A stretch of DNA of 64,000 nt from Ilumatobacteraceae bacterium. GTDB lineage: Bacteria; Actinomycetota; Acidimicrobiia; Acidimicrobiales; Ilumatobacteraceae. The notes below the pieces were generated by a model that saw only the letters and a list, made by a program, of their open reading frames with translations, had not been told where the DNA came from and searched no databases. Location: NCBI GenBank assembly GCA_033344875.1, contig JAWPMO010000001.1, positions 1,513,595 to 1,577,594 of the forward strand. Reading direction: 5' to 3'. How positions within the stretch are numbered: the first letter of the stretch is position 1; each line of letters begins with the position of its first letter. Shown piece after piece: positions 33,237 through 43,200 of this stretch. Both the position numbers and the translations under genes were made by a program.

Positions 33237-35715
33237 ACACGATCCGCTCACCGCTCGTCTCACGGCGCTGGCCCCGACCGTCGACATGACCGCGAGTCGA
33301 CTGATGTTCGAGCGACATCGTTCGCACGACGTGCCGGCGAAACGGCGATGGCTCCTCCCGGCTGCCGTCGCGACCCTCCTGATCGCCGGCGTGGTCGGTG
33401 TCTGGGCGATTGCGCGACCCGACCAACGAAGCGTCGCTCCGGTCAACTCGGTCGACGACGGGAGTGGCGACGGGTCGGACCCAGAACCGAGTGAGCCCGA
33501 TCTGACCGCGACCGACGTCGTCCTCCCTCTGCCTGCCGTCGGTGAGCCTCGACTGCACACGGGAACGTTCGGGGCCGTGTGGGTGGTGCACCACGATGAC
33601 GGCACCGTGTCGGTGCTGAACGCGGTCAGACCTCGCTCGGAGGCCGACGACGGAGATCCGGTCGAGGGTCTCGGACATCTCGTGCAGCCGACCGAGGGAG
33701 GTCGGTCGTTCGTCGGCCGCGAGTACGTCTGGGACGCGCACGGCCGCACGTTGAACGGGCCGCGCACGGCGGACCTCGTCGGCTTCGCCGGCGTCGTCGA
33801 CGCCGGCGAAGTGCAGCTGTTCGTCTCCACCGCGAAGCAGTTCGACGGCGAGCCCGATGACCCACCGGTCGTGCTCGTCGACCCACCGGATCTGTCCGGG
33901 GTCCCCCTGCTCGACCTGCACGAGTTGGCGACCCTGTCGTTCAGCGGACCGATCTGGCGGCTGCTCGATGCCACGTTGGTCGTGCGGGACGGCGTCGGCA
34001 CGCTGTGCTCGATCGTGCCGAACACTTCGGTCACGCCACTTCCGGAGCTCGCCACCTGCAACAGCAGCGGGGTGTCCACGGCCGTGCGGTCGACGCAGCC
34101 GGACATCACGAGGTGGTTCTTCGGGCCGCTGTTGGCCGAGTTCGACGAGTTCGGCCAGATCGTCACCGTCGCCCCGTTGGGCGGCGAGACGAGCCGTGAC
34201 GACGGACCGGATGACAGCGCCTCCGAGGCACCGGCCGGCGACGGATGGCGAGAACTGGCCCGCGTCGAGGGCGGCGGTTTCGAGGGCTTCCCCACTCTGG
34301 TGGTCGACGACGCCCGCTACGCCGAACTCGGTGAGACGATCGGGACCTCCACGTTGGCTCCCGTCGACTTCGACACCTCGGTGGTGATCGCGTTCGTCAC
34401 GACGTCGAGCCCGTGCCTGACGCCGTTGGCGACGCCCTTCTCCCCGACCGGGGGTTGGATCGAGCCCCGGTTCGAGCCGGCCACCGAGACGGGCTGCCGT
34501 CTGAGCCTCGTCTCGTACGCGTTCGTGATCGAGATCGATCGCGGCCGCCTCGGGGAGACCGTCAGGTTGGTCGTTCCCGAGCGCGTCGACTCACTCGACA
34601 GCAGCCGCGACCGCACGGTCGACGACATCACGTACCGCGTCGAGGACGGAGCACTCGTCGCCGGAGGCCTCCGCATCGGTGACGGCATCTCGGCGGACTG
34701 CCGTGATCCGGGCGGCCCCGTACTCAGCGTGCCCGTGACTTCCGTCGACTCGCGCAGCTTCAGCCTGGAGTTCCGCATCGACGGCCGAGTCGTCTGGGAG
34801 GTGGGCGGCTCCGGCGCACCGCTCACCGTCGGCGGAGGACTGGACCTGTCCCTCCTCTCCGCCGAGCCGGGCGAGATCGTCGCGTCGTCCACCGATCCTC
34901 CCGCCGAGTTCAGACGGCCGTTCGAACTGAGCCAGGAGGAGATCGACCGCCTGGTCGCCGAGTGCGGACCAACCGCGCAGACCGGAGTCGATGCGGGCCC
35001 GGGATGGCGGCTGCTGTCGGAGTCCTGGAACACAGAACTCACCGGGCTGCCACACCTCGCCGTCGACGCCGGTTCGTTGGCCGAACTCGAGAACGACGCC
35101 GGACCGCTCGACGTCGACCTGGAGGAGCAGTTCGTCGTGGCGGTGTCGGTGTTCGGCAACTCGTGTCCACCGGTGGTCGCCGGCGTGGACGTCGAGGCAG
35201 GCCAGGTCGCCGTCAGGTTCAAGCGATCACCCGCTGTGACGTGCGACGAGGTCGGCATCGTCTACGGGTTCGTCGTCGCTGTCGACCGAGTCGCCACCGG
35301 TGACGTCGTACAGGTGTCCGCCACCGATCCAGCGGGTCTCCCGGCTGCGCACGAGACGACGTTCGATGTCAGGTCGGGGGACCTGCTCGAAGGCGGACTG
35401 GCATTCCAACAGTTCGAGCCGGTGTTCGTCGACTGCAGTGAGGTCGCGGGTGGACTCGATCTCATCGTCCCGTTCGAGACGGTGATCGAACGCGAGGTGG
35501 TCGTCGTGGTTCATGACACCGACGGGGCGCCACTCGCAACCCGGAGCATCGCGCTCACGACCGGCCGCAGCGAGGTACGGGTCCCGGTCCCGGGTGACCT
35601 CGCCGGTGATCTCGTCATCGGCGTCACGTCGATCGACCCGGCGGCACAGCTCGAACGAACGGTCACCCTGACAGCGACCGACATCGCCGACACCACCCGT
35701 CGCTGCGCCGGCTGA
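33229..35715 (+). CDS. Large single-pass membrane protein coupled to the sigma factor (candidate anti-sigma)
   Basis: An 828-residue protein with a cytoplasmic N-terminus of about 40 residues, one membrane helix (WLLPAAVATLLIAGVVGVW, near 41-60), an acidic Gly/Asp/Ser linker and a very large extracytoplasmic part. The outer part contains a duplicated module: GDGWRELARVEGGGFEGFPT near 340 and GPGWRLLSESWNTELTGLPH near 590. Each is followed by a Cys-containing beta-rich block and FVIEIDRG/FVVAVDRV. No zinc-anti-sigma HxxxCxxC motif is seen, so anti-sigma function is inferred only from overlap with the sigma gene and topology. Confidence 0.7.
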   Translation: MPEHDPLTARLTALAPTVDMTASRLMFERHRSHDVPAKRRWLLPAAVATLLIAGVVGVWAIARPDQRSVAPVNSVDDGSGDGSDPEPSEPDLTATDVVLPLPAVGEPRLHTGTFGAVWVVHHDDGTVSVLNAVRPRSEADDGDPVEGLGHLVQPTEGGRSFVGREYVWDAHGRTLNGPRTADLVGFAGVVDAGEVQLFVSTAKQFDGEPDDPPVVLVDPPDLSGVPLLDLHELATLSFSGPIWRLLDATLVVRDGVGTLCSIVPNTSVTPLPELATCNSSGVSTAVRSTQPDITRWFFGPLLAEFDEFGQIVTVAPLGGETSRDDGPDDSASEAPAGDGWRELARVEGGGFEGFPTLVVDDARYAELGETIGTSTLAPVDFDTSVVIAFVTTSSPCLTPLATPFSPTGGWIEPRFEPATETGCRLSLVSYAFVIEIDRGRLGETVRLVVPERVDSLDSSRDRTVDDITYRVEDGALVAGGLRIGDGISADCRDPGGPVLSVPVTSVDSRSFSLEFRIDGRVVWEVGGSGAPLTVGGGLDLSLLSAEPGEIVASSTDPPAEFRRPFELSQEEIDRLVAECGPTAQTGVDAGPGWRLLSESWNTELTGLPHLAVDAGSLAELENDAGPLDVDLEEQFVVAVSVFGNSCPPVVAGVDVEAGQVAVRFKRSPAVTCDEVGIVYGFVVAVDRVATGDVVQVSATDPAGLPAAHETTFDVRSGDLLEGGLAFQQFEPVFVDCSEVAGGLDLIVPFETVIEREVVVVVHDTDGAPLATRSIALTTGRSEVRVPVPGDLAGDLVIGVTSIDPAAQLERTVTLTATDIADTTRRCAG

Positions 35716-35734
35716 CGGCTGGCGTCGCGGTAGG

Positions 35735-36088
35735 TCACGTGTCGGGGCGGTCGAGGTACTTCGGGTTGGCGACGGCGAGTTTGTCTCGGACGCTCGCCCA
35801 CACGAGCTCGCGGACCTCGTCGGCGCGGTGGTCGAGCTCGCCCGACCGGATCGCTGCTGCCAGCTCGGCATCATCCGCGACGCCCAGTTGTTCGAGCCGA
35901 GCGGTGTGAGCGCGAGCCTGGGCCGCCCCCAGAGCGAGTTCTCGCTCCACGATCACCAGCATGTTCGCCGCGACCCGGGCGTGGAAGCGGTTGGGCTCGA
36001 TCTCGCCGTCGATCTGACTGCGACGGATCCACTCCCCCACGGCCTCCACCAGCTCGGCGGCGGTCGGACGATCGTGCGGGGCGCTCAC
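35735..36088 (-). CDS. DUF6285 family protein
   Basis: A 117-residue helical protein (RPTAAELVEAVGEWIRRS, RFHARVAANMLVIVERELAL, LVWASVRDKLAVANPKYL). This small family usually follows an aminoglycoside-phosphotransferase-type kinase gene, as here, and often accompanies acyl-CoA dehydrogenases. The GTG start overlaps the phosphotransferase stop by four bases (GTGA). A shared function in acyl-CoA or hydroxy-acid breakdown is inference. Confidence 0.75.
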   Translation of the reverse strand: MSAPHDRPTAAELVEAVGEWIRRSQIDGEIEPNRFHARVAANMLVIVERELALGAAQARAHTARLEQLGVADDAELAAAIRSGELDHRADEVRELVWASVRDKLAVANPKYLDRPDT

Positions 36089-37029
36089 CAGCGACCCTCC
36101 AGCGCCAGGAACAGATCGTGCTCGTTCTCGCAGACCCGCCGCCCGATCGCGGCCAGCTCGTGGCTGCGGGTCGAGCCGGACAGGTGCCGTTGCGCCTGGG
36201 TGATGCACATCACACCCCAGCGCAGGATGCCGAACACCTCCCACCACCGGAGGTCATCGAGGGTGAACGACGTGCCGGCCTCGGCGTTGTAGGCGTCGAG
36301 CAGCTGTTCACGGGTACCGACACCGGCCGCCGGGAGCGGCGACCCGAAGCGCCACGCCGGCACACAGGCCCAGCCGAGGTCCTGGAGCGGGCTGCCGATG
36401 TGGGCGAGCTCCCAGTCGATCACCGCTGCGAGCCCGTCGTGGTCGACGATGACGTTCCCGAGCCGGAGGTCGCCGTGGACGATGCACTCACGGTCGCCGG
36501 AGGGACGTCGCTCCTCGAGCCAACGCAGCGCCAACTCGAACGTCGGGTGCGGCTCGCCGTGCTCGTCGAGCTGTTCCCGGTACAGGGCGAACTCGTCGAC
36601 CCGTTCCAGCTCCGGCGTCTCGGCCACGTCGATCCGGTGCAGGCGCGCCATGGTGCGACCGACCTGCTCCGTCAGCCGGCTGCGTGCATTCGCGTACTCG
36701 TCGTCGCGCAGCAGTCGTCGGGCGATCGTCTCGCCGCCGACGAAATCGGTGACGAGCGTGACCACCCCGTCGGTCGCCTCGACGCACGCGAGTACTCGGG
36801 GCGCCGCGACCCCGCCGCGTTCGGCCGCGCGGAGCACCTCGGCCTCGACCCGCATGTCGCGCTCGGATTCGGGCTGCTGCCGCTGTGCGATCACGGTTCG
36901 GCCGTCGACGACGGCCCGCCACGTCTGCCGGGACGCTCCGCCGGTCAGACGAGCGACATCGGCGACGTCGTCGGTGCCGAGTGCGGCCGCGAGCGTGTCG
37001 CGGACGATCTCGCGGTCCGACGGCTCCAT
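36085..37029 (-). CDS. Phosphotransferase family protein (APH/ACAD10 kinase-like)
   Basis: This 314-residue kinase-like protein has LTGGASRQTWRAVV as the nucleotide loop (near 29-42), the catalytic loop IVHGDLRLGNVIV near 202-214 and the metal-binding AVIDWELAHIGSP. The type resembles the kinase half of ACAD10/11, thought to phosphorylate 4-hydroxy acids before beta-oxidation. Antibiotic phosphorylation is less likely. It is coupled to DUF6285. Start ATG 37029; the frame runs upstream into the M23 gene without homology. Confidence 0.85.
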   Translation of the reverse strand: MEPSDREIVRDTLAAALGTDDVADVARLTGGASRQTWRAVVDGRTVIAQRQQPESERDMRVEAEVLRAAERGGVAAPRVLACVEATDGVVTLVTDFVGGETIARRLLRDDEYANARSRLTEQVGRTMARLHRIDVAETPELERVDEFALYREQLDEHGEPHPTFELALRWLEERRPSGDRECIVHGDLRLGNVIVDHDGLAAVIDWELAHIGSPLQDLGWACVPAWRFGSPLPAAGVGTREQLLDAYNAEAGTSFTLDDLRWWEVFGILRWGVMCITQAQRHLSGSTRSHELAAIGRRVCENEHDLFLALEGRW

Positions 37030-37046
37030 GCCGACAGATTCGCGTG

Positions 37047-38261
37047 TCAGCAGCCGGCGCCTCGAACCGAGGGGTACGGGTTGACGGGTACGCCACCGCC
37101 GGGTCGGATCTCGAAGTGCAGGTGCGGTGTGCCCGTCGCGTTGCCGGTGTCGCCGATGTAGCCGATCACCTGGCCCTGTTCGACCCGGCCCGGGAGGCCC
37201 TCGTAGCCGACGAGGTGGGCGTAGTAGTAACGGTTGCCGTTGTCGCCGCGCAGCGAGATCGTGATCCCACCGAGCCTGTTGCTGCGATGGTCGACGAAGC
37301 CCGACACCACGGCCTGCAGCGGGGTGCCGGTCGGGGCGAGCATGTCGACGCCCTGATGACGACGGCCGCCGCTGCGGGGTGCACCCCACGTGTTGCCGTA
37401 GGCCGACCCACCCAGGACGGGACAGATGATCGCGTCGATGTAGCCGTCACCGGCCGCTCGTGGATTGGTGCCGGCACCGCCACCGCCGGTGCGGCCACCG
37501 GCTTCGCCGCCGCTCGCACCGAGGTTGCCGGCCGTCGTGCCGTCGGAGGTCGCGGCCGAGAACACCGCAGCAGCGGCGCCGGAGGCGGGCGATGCGCCGC
37601 GGGCCGCCTCGGCCTGGCGGCGCTGCAACTCCTCGAGTTGACGCTGCTCGTCGCGGGCCTGCGCCGCCAGCGCGATCGCGACCGCCTCGATCTCCAGGCG
37701 CTGGGACTCGATCTCGCGAAGCCGGACCACCTCGGCCTCGGCGTCGGCCTGCAGCTGCTTCAGTTCGATCTGCTGTGCGATGACCGCTGCCTGGGAGTCT
37801 TCGAGCTGCGCCTGCTTCTCGTCGAGTGCGTCACGGGCCGCGTCGTAGTCGTCGAGCGTGGTGGCTCCGGACTCGGCGACCACCGTGGCGAGCACGTCGC
37901 CGTGCAACTGTTCGGTCGGCTGACGGAGATCGGTGAGGATCGGGATGCCCGACGCGCCGCTCGACACGAACCGGTTGACGGCAACGAGTTCGACCGCACG
38001 ACGGAGTTCTTCGACCAACTCACCCAGGTCTTCCAGTTCGAGCACGAGTCGTTCCTGGTCGAGTTGCAGCAACTGAAGTCGTGTCTCGGCGGCGAAGAAG
38101 TCTTCGGCGGCCTGGTTCGCCCGGTCGCGGGCTTCGGAGATCTCACGAGCCGCCTGTTCGGCCGCGTCGTCGTCGGTCTGCGCGATCGCAGGCGCGGCTC
38201 CACCGATGAGGAGCAGGGCGCTCAGCGTGAGCGCGAGGCATCGGCGGGCGGCCGGGTTCAT
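37047..38261 (-). CDS. Secreted coiled-coil M23 peptidase
   Basis: A 404-residue secreted protein with signal peptide (RCLALTLSALLLIGGAAPAIA), a long coiled coil (about 35-230, rich in Glu/Gln/Ala/Leu), a Gly/Ser-rich hinge and a C-terminal M23 lysostaphin-like domain (HQGVDMLAPTGTP with the first zinc ligands, then TPHLHFEIR). It resembles EnvC/RipA-partner-type proteins that cut or regulate cell-wall crosslinks at division. It is divergent from the ABC ATPase (starts 75 bases apart). Confidence 0.92.
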   Translation of the reverse strand: MNPAARRCLALTLSALLLIGGAAPAIAQTDDDAAEQAAREISEARDRANQAAEDFFAAETRLQLLQLDQERLVLELEDLGELVEELRRAVELVAVNRFVSSGASGIPILTDLRQPTEQLHGDVLATVVAESGATTLDDYDAARDALDEKQAQLEDSQAAVIAQQIELKQLQADAEAEVVRLREIESQRLEIEAVAIALAAQARDEQRQLEELQRRQAEAARGASPASGAAAAVFSAATSDGTTAGNLGASGGEAGGRTGGGGAGTNPRAAGDGYIDAIICPVLGGSAYGNTWGAPRSGGRRHQGVDMLAPTGTPLQAVVSGFVDHRSNRLGGITISLRGDNGNRYYYAHLVGYEGLPGRVEQGQVIGYIGDTGNATGTPHLHFEIRPGGGVPVNPYPSVRGAGC

Positions 38262-38336
38262 CGCGGGGCAGCGTATCTCGCATTGCAGTTCCGTTACGGG
38301 CATGCCGCGGCGCAGCCGGTCCGCTACACAGCACGT

Positions 38337-39128
38337 ATGTCCATCGGCCGACCGGCACTCGAACTGAACGACATCGTGTTCGAGCGCTCGGGTCGACGGA
38401 TCCTCGACGACGTCACCCTCCACGTCCGCAGCGACGAGCGCTGGCTGGTCCTGGGTGCGAACGGGAGCGGCAAGACCTCGCTGCTGCGGATCGCGGCGAT
38501 GTACGAGCACCCGTCGGCGGGCGACGTCAGCGTGCTCGGCGAAACGCTCGGACGCACCGATGTGCGACAGCTCCGGCGTCGGATCGGTTACGCGTCCGCC
38601 GCCCTGGCGACCCAGTTCCGTCAGCAGTTGACGGCGCTCGACGTGGTGATGACGGCGAAGCACGCAGCGCTCGAACCGTGGTGGCATCGGTACGACGACG
38701 CCGATCGGGCCCAGGCCCACTCCTGTCTCGACCGGATGCAGGTCGGTTCGTTCGCCGACCGGGCGCTGGCGACACTGTCGTCGGGCGAGCAACAGCGGGT
38801 GCTGCTCGCCCGCACGTTGATGAACGATCCCGAGGTGATCCTGCTCGACGAGCCGTCGGCACGGCTCGATCTCGGCGGTCGGGAGCAGTTGGTGCACGCG
38901 CTCGCCGACCTCGCCGCCGATGGGCCACCATTCGTGATGGTGACCCATCACGTCGACGAGGTCCCCGCCGGCGTGACGCATGCCCTGCTGCTCCGCGATG
39001 GTCACGTGGTCGCGCAGGGCGAACTCGACGACGCCTTGACCGCGTCGACCCTGAGCGACTGCTTCGGCATGGATCTGGCGCTCGAACGCCGGGCCGACGG
39101 CCGGCTCAGTGCGTGGGCTCGCCGCTGA
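38337..39128 (+). CDS. ABC transporter ATP-binding protein
   Basis: A 263-residue ABC ATPase. Walker A LGANGSGKTSLL lies near 38-49, the signature LSSGEQQR near 142, Walker B VILLDEPSARLD near 163 and the switch His in MVTHHVDE. It resembles the ModF/YlmA group of stand-alone ATPases whose permease is absent from the neighbourhood. The start is ATG 38337; the frame extends far upstream only as antisense of the M23 gene. Its 3' end overlaps the SRPBCC gene by 23 bases. Confidence 0.9.
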   Translation: MSIGRPALELNDIVFERSGRRILDDVTLHVRSDERWLVLGANGSGKTSLLRIAAMYEHPSAGDVSVLGETLGRTDVRQLRRRIGYASAALATQFRQQLTALDVVMTAKHAALEPWWHRYDDADRAQAHSCLDRMQVGSFADRALATLSSGEQQRVLLARTLMNDPEVILLDEPSARLDLGGREQLVHALADLAADGPPFVMVTHHVDEVPAGVTHALLLRDGHVVAQGELDDALTASTLSDCFGMDLALERRADGRLSAWARR

Positions 39129-39570
39129 CCAGCGCGGTCAACCCCGCCCTGCCCCGACGGATCTCCTCGTCGAGGACCCGGTCGAGCAGCCCGCCGGTCC
39201 AGAGTGCGCCGTCGTAGGCCAGGTGCATCGTCACGATCGAGGCGCTGTCGGCGGTCTCTTCGATGTCGACGCTCAGCGCCCAGCGGGCGTGCTGGCGACC
39301 GTCGATCTCCGCCCGCTCGAATTCGACGTGGCGGTCGGGCTCGTGTGCACGACGGACCATCCGGAGCTGCTTCGAACGGGCGAACGGCCCGACCTGGGCA
39401 CGGAGTTCGACCGTCCATGCGGGGCCCTGGTCCGGCTCGGCATCGTGCGTCGGTTCGGCCTCGTGCACGAGGCGGAGCCACGGCGGGTACCGGTCGAGCG
39501 TCGCGACGTGGGGGAACACCTCGGCCGGGGGCGCCGGGACGAGGACCGACTCGGTGGTTCGGAAGCTCAC
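39106..39570 (-). CDS. SRPBCC (START-like) family protein
   Basis: A 154-residue polyketide cyclase/dehydrase-type protein. The N-terminal ESVLVPAPPAEVFPHVATLD and WLRLVHE match the first strand and helix, and the C-terminal helix (GGLLDRVLDEEIRRGRAGL) closes the hydrophobic pocket. These proteins bind lipids or other hydrophobic ligands. It lies three bases downstream of the DUF3499 gene and is probably co-transcribed. Confidence 0.85.
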   Translation of the reverse strand: MSFRTTESVLVPAPPAEVFPHVATLDRYPPWLRLVHEAEPTHDAEPDQGPAWTVELRAQVGPFARSKQLRMVRRAHEPDRHVEFERAEIDGRQHARWALSVDIEETADSASIVTMHLAYDGALWTGGLLDRVLDEEIRRGRAGLTALVSGEPTH

Positions 39571-39573
39571 GGA

Positions 39574-40149
39574 TCAGCCACGCGGGCGGTCGGTACCGCG
39601 GAACGCACGAGCGAGCAGCGGGCTGGACACTTCGAGCAGACCGTCGAGGTCGTTGTCCTGGTCGAACGACGGACGCCACGGGCCACCGCCTGCGGACGCT
39701 TCGTCCGGTGTCGAATCCGGCGACTCCCTAGGCGCGGCGGTCTCGGGCGGGGGTTCCGCCTCGGCGACCGGTGACGGTTCGCCGGCGTCGGTCGGCAGCG
39801 TCGGCCGCTCGATCTCGCCGGTGCCGTCGATGATCAACTGCTCGACCGGTTCGGGCCGACGCGCTCGTTTCGGACGGGCCGGCCGGGCCGGGCGAACCAC
39901 TCGGGCCGGCGGGGCCGTGGTCCGGGCCGACCGCGGCATGAACAACCGCGGCACCTCCTCGCGACGATCGTCGAGCGTCCATCCACGTGGCACGCTCATC
40001 GCGTCGGCGTGTCGCAGGCAGAGCACGTTCTGGTCGTCGTGGGGTGTACCCGCCATCGGAGCGATCCAGAACAGCAGATCTTCGGGCACCATGCCGTATT
40101 CCGCGGCTCCGACCTCGGAGCATCCGGGACGCTCACACAGCTTGGACAC
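39574..40149 (-). CDS. DUF3499 family protein
   Basis: A 191-residue protein of an actinobacterial family. The conserved N-terminal 70 residues carry a zinc-like CERPGCSEVG pair and VLCLRHAD, plus LFWIAPMAG and VPRGWTL. The rest is a low-complexity Pro/Arg/Glu-rich tail. Function is unknown. The start is GTG 40149; the longer frame upstream overlaps the CotH gene antisense and lacks homology. It is divergent from the CotH gene (70 bases between starts). Confidence 0.85.
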   Translation of the reverse strand: MSKLCERPGCSEVGAAEYGMVPEDLLFWIAPMAGTPHDDQNVLCLRHADAMSVPRGWTLDDRREEVPRLFMPRSARTTAPPARVVRPARPARPKRARRPEPVEQLIIDGTGEIERPTLPTDAGEPSPVAEAEPPPETAAPRESPDSTPDEASAGGGPWRPSFDQDNDLDGLLEVSSPLLARAFRGTDRPRG

Positions 40150-40218
40150 AGGACAAATGTACCTCGGAGACCCCGCCGACTCGGGATCCGTCGCGATGGG
40201 TTGGATTACCTTGGACCG

Positions 40219-43200
40219 ATGCGGCGACGGATCCACATCACCTTGACAGCACTGCTCGCGACCTCGGGAGCGATCGTCGCCACACCGGTGGCGCCGGCGC
40301 AGGCGGCGACGCCACGGGTCGTGATCAACGAGCTGTACTACAACCCGCTCGACGACAACCCGGCGAGCGAGTACCTCGAACTGTTCAACGCGAGCGGGTC
40401 GAACGTCGACCTGAGCGGCTGGTGCATCGACGGCATCGACTTCTGCTTTCCCGGCGGCGGTTCGATCGCTGCCAACGGCTACCTGATCGTCACCGGCGAC
40501 CGGTACGAGGGTGCGCTCTCGAACGGCGGCGAGGACATCACGCTGCTCGACAGTTCGGGGACCACCGTCGACTTCGTCGAGTACGACGACAAGGAGGAGT
40601 GGCCGGCGAGCGCTGACGGCGAGGGCGACTCGCTGCAGCGTCGAGACCCGAATGCCGAGTCGAACACGCCGGGCAACTGGGAATCGCGCGGGCCGACGCC
40701 GGGCACCCCGAACGCCTCGCTCGCGGCCGGCCTGCTCCCGTCGTTCTCCGACGTCGAGCACACCGAACTCCCGGCAGCCGGCGCCCCGATCCAGGTGACC
40801 GCCGAGTTGAAGTACGCGTCGGGAGCGAACCTGCGCTACCGCCTCGGGTTCGGCCCGGAGATCGTGGTTCCGATGACCGTGACCGGCGGGGTGGCGACCG
40901 GGACGATCCCCGGTCAATCGGCCGGGTCGCTCGTCAGGTACCGCCTCACGTCGTCGAAGGGCGGCCGGACCGGCAGCTGGCCCCGTCAGGGCGACGGGTC
41001 GACCTACCGGGGCACGACCGTTGCCAGGAGCGTCGACACCGAGCTCCCCCTGTTCGAGATCTTCATGCCCGACGACGACTTCGAGACGATGGCCGCCGAC
41101 ATCACCCTCTCCGGCGACGACGGCTATCCGATGGTGTTCGCCTACGAGGGCCAGGTGTTCGACAACGCCAGGATCCGGGTCAAGGGGCAGGTGTCACGCA
41201 CGTTCCCGAAGAAGAAGTTCAAGATCATCCTGCCGTTCGGCTACGACCTGGAGGACGACGAACTCTTCCCCGACGACGTCGACGAGTGGGGCATGCACTC
41301 GGCGTGGGCCGACAAGTCGTTCCTTCGCGAGACCCTCGCATCGGAGTTCATGACGGCGGCGGGCGCAGCGGCACAGCAGGCGTTCCCGGTCCGGTTCGAG
41401 CGGAACAACCAGTTCCTCGGCTTGTACACCTACGTCGAGCAGCCCGACGGCACCTACCGCGACCGGTACGGGCTCGACGACTCCGAGGTGTACGAGGTCG
41501 GCCCCGACAACCTGTACGGCCTCCTCGCCGCCAACGACGCGAACCGGTCCCAGGACAGCCTGCGAGCGCGCTACGACAAGGAGACCTTCGAGTACCTCGA
41601 CGACGACGAGCTGCGTCGCTTCATCGCCTCGGTGAACAGCCTGAGCGGGGTGTCCGAGCGGACCTGGATCTACGACAACGTCGACGTCCCCTCGGTCGTG
41701 AACATCCTGGCGGCCAGCATGGTCATCCAGAACCAGGACTACGGCCACAAGAACTACCGCCTGGTGTTCGACCAGTACGGACGGGTGGGTGTCGAACAGA
41801 ACGACTACGACCTCACGTTCGGCCGGCGATGGTCGAACGTCTTCGGCGCGCTCGACAGCAGGGTGTACGTCGGCGGCTACTTCGAGCACCCGGGCGGACC
41901 GTTCTTCGAGACGTTCTTCTTCGACACCGAACTGTCGGCGATGGTCCGGCGACGGGTCCGCACGCTGACCGAGGAGCAGCTGAACCCGTCCACCCTCAGC
42001 GATCGGGTCAACGAGCTGTCGGCGATGATCCGGCCAGAGGCCGTCGCCGACCGGGCAGTGTGGGGCACGTACGGCGGCGCCGCCGACCCGACCGCCGAGG
42101 GCAGGCGCATCATCGACTCGTTCGTGGTGCCGCAGCACCGGCGGATCCTCGTCGAGCTGGCCGCGAGTGGTCGCGTCGCCCCGAACCCACAGCCGGCCGT
42201 CCCCGCGGTCATCATCGACGACGTGCGATACGACGGGGTCGAGCACGTGTCGATCCGCAACGTGTCGGGTGACTCGGTCGACCTCTCCGGGTTCGAGATC
42301 CCCGAGCTCGACCTGACGATCCCCGGCGGCACGGTGCTCCTCGCGGGACGGTCGGCGATCTTCGCCCACGAGGACGTGCCCTGGTTGCGCGACGCGTACC
42401 GCGGCGTCCTGGTCGCCGGTGTGTTCGAGGAGTCGGTGCGCGATGCCGAGGAGGGCCTCACGCTCCGCAACCGGGCCGGCGACCTCGTCACCGCCTGGAC
42501 GAAGCTGCCGCCTGGTGTCCTGAGCGAGATCTCGGGCGAGCCCGACCGGTCGGGCTTCGTGTCGCTGGTCGCGACCGAGACGGCCGCTCCGGGCTACCTC
42601 CAGATGCTCCCGTGCGACGACGATCCGGGCGCGACCTCCAACCTCAACGTCGACGCCGCCGGTCAGACCCGTTCGACGCTGGCGCTCACCCGGTTCGCCG
42701 ACGACGGAACGGCCTGCGTGTTCAACCTCGCCGCAACGCACGTCGTCGCCGACGTCCAGGGCTACTTCCGCGACGGCGCCCTCGACGACGTCGACGACCA
42801 TCGGCTGATCGACTCCCGCACCGGTCGGATGCTCGCCGACGGTGCCGTCACCACCATCTCGGGCGGGCGTCCGAACGAGACGGGCATCGTGAGCCTCGTG
42901 GCGACCGAGACGTCGGCACCCGGGTTCGTGGCGATCATCCCGTGCGACGCGAAGGCGCCCACCACCTCGAACCTCAATTTCGACCGGCCGGGCATGACCG
43001 TGTCGGCGTTGGCGTTCGTGGAGTTCGACGACCGGGGTGCCGCGTGCGTGTTCACGAGCGCCGCCACCCACGTCGTCGCCGACGTGCAGGGCTACCTCGC
43101 TGCCGACGCGTTCGACGACGTCGACGACGAACGCCTCGTCGACACGCGAGACGGCGGTGGGCCCGCCCCCGCCGCCCGCTCGCTCACGGTGTTGCGTGGA

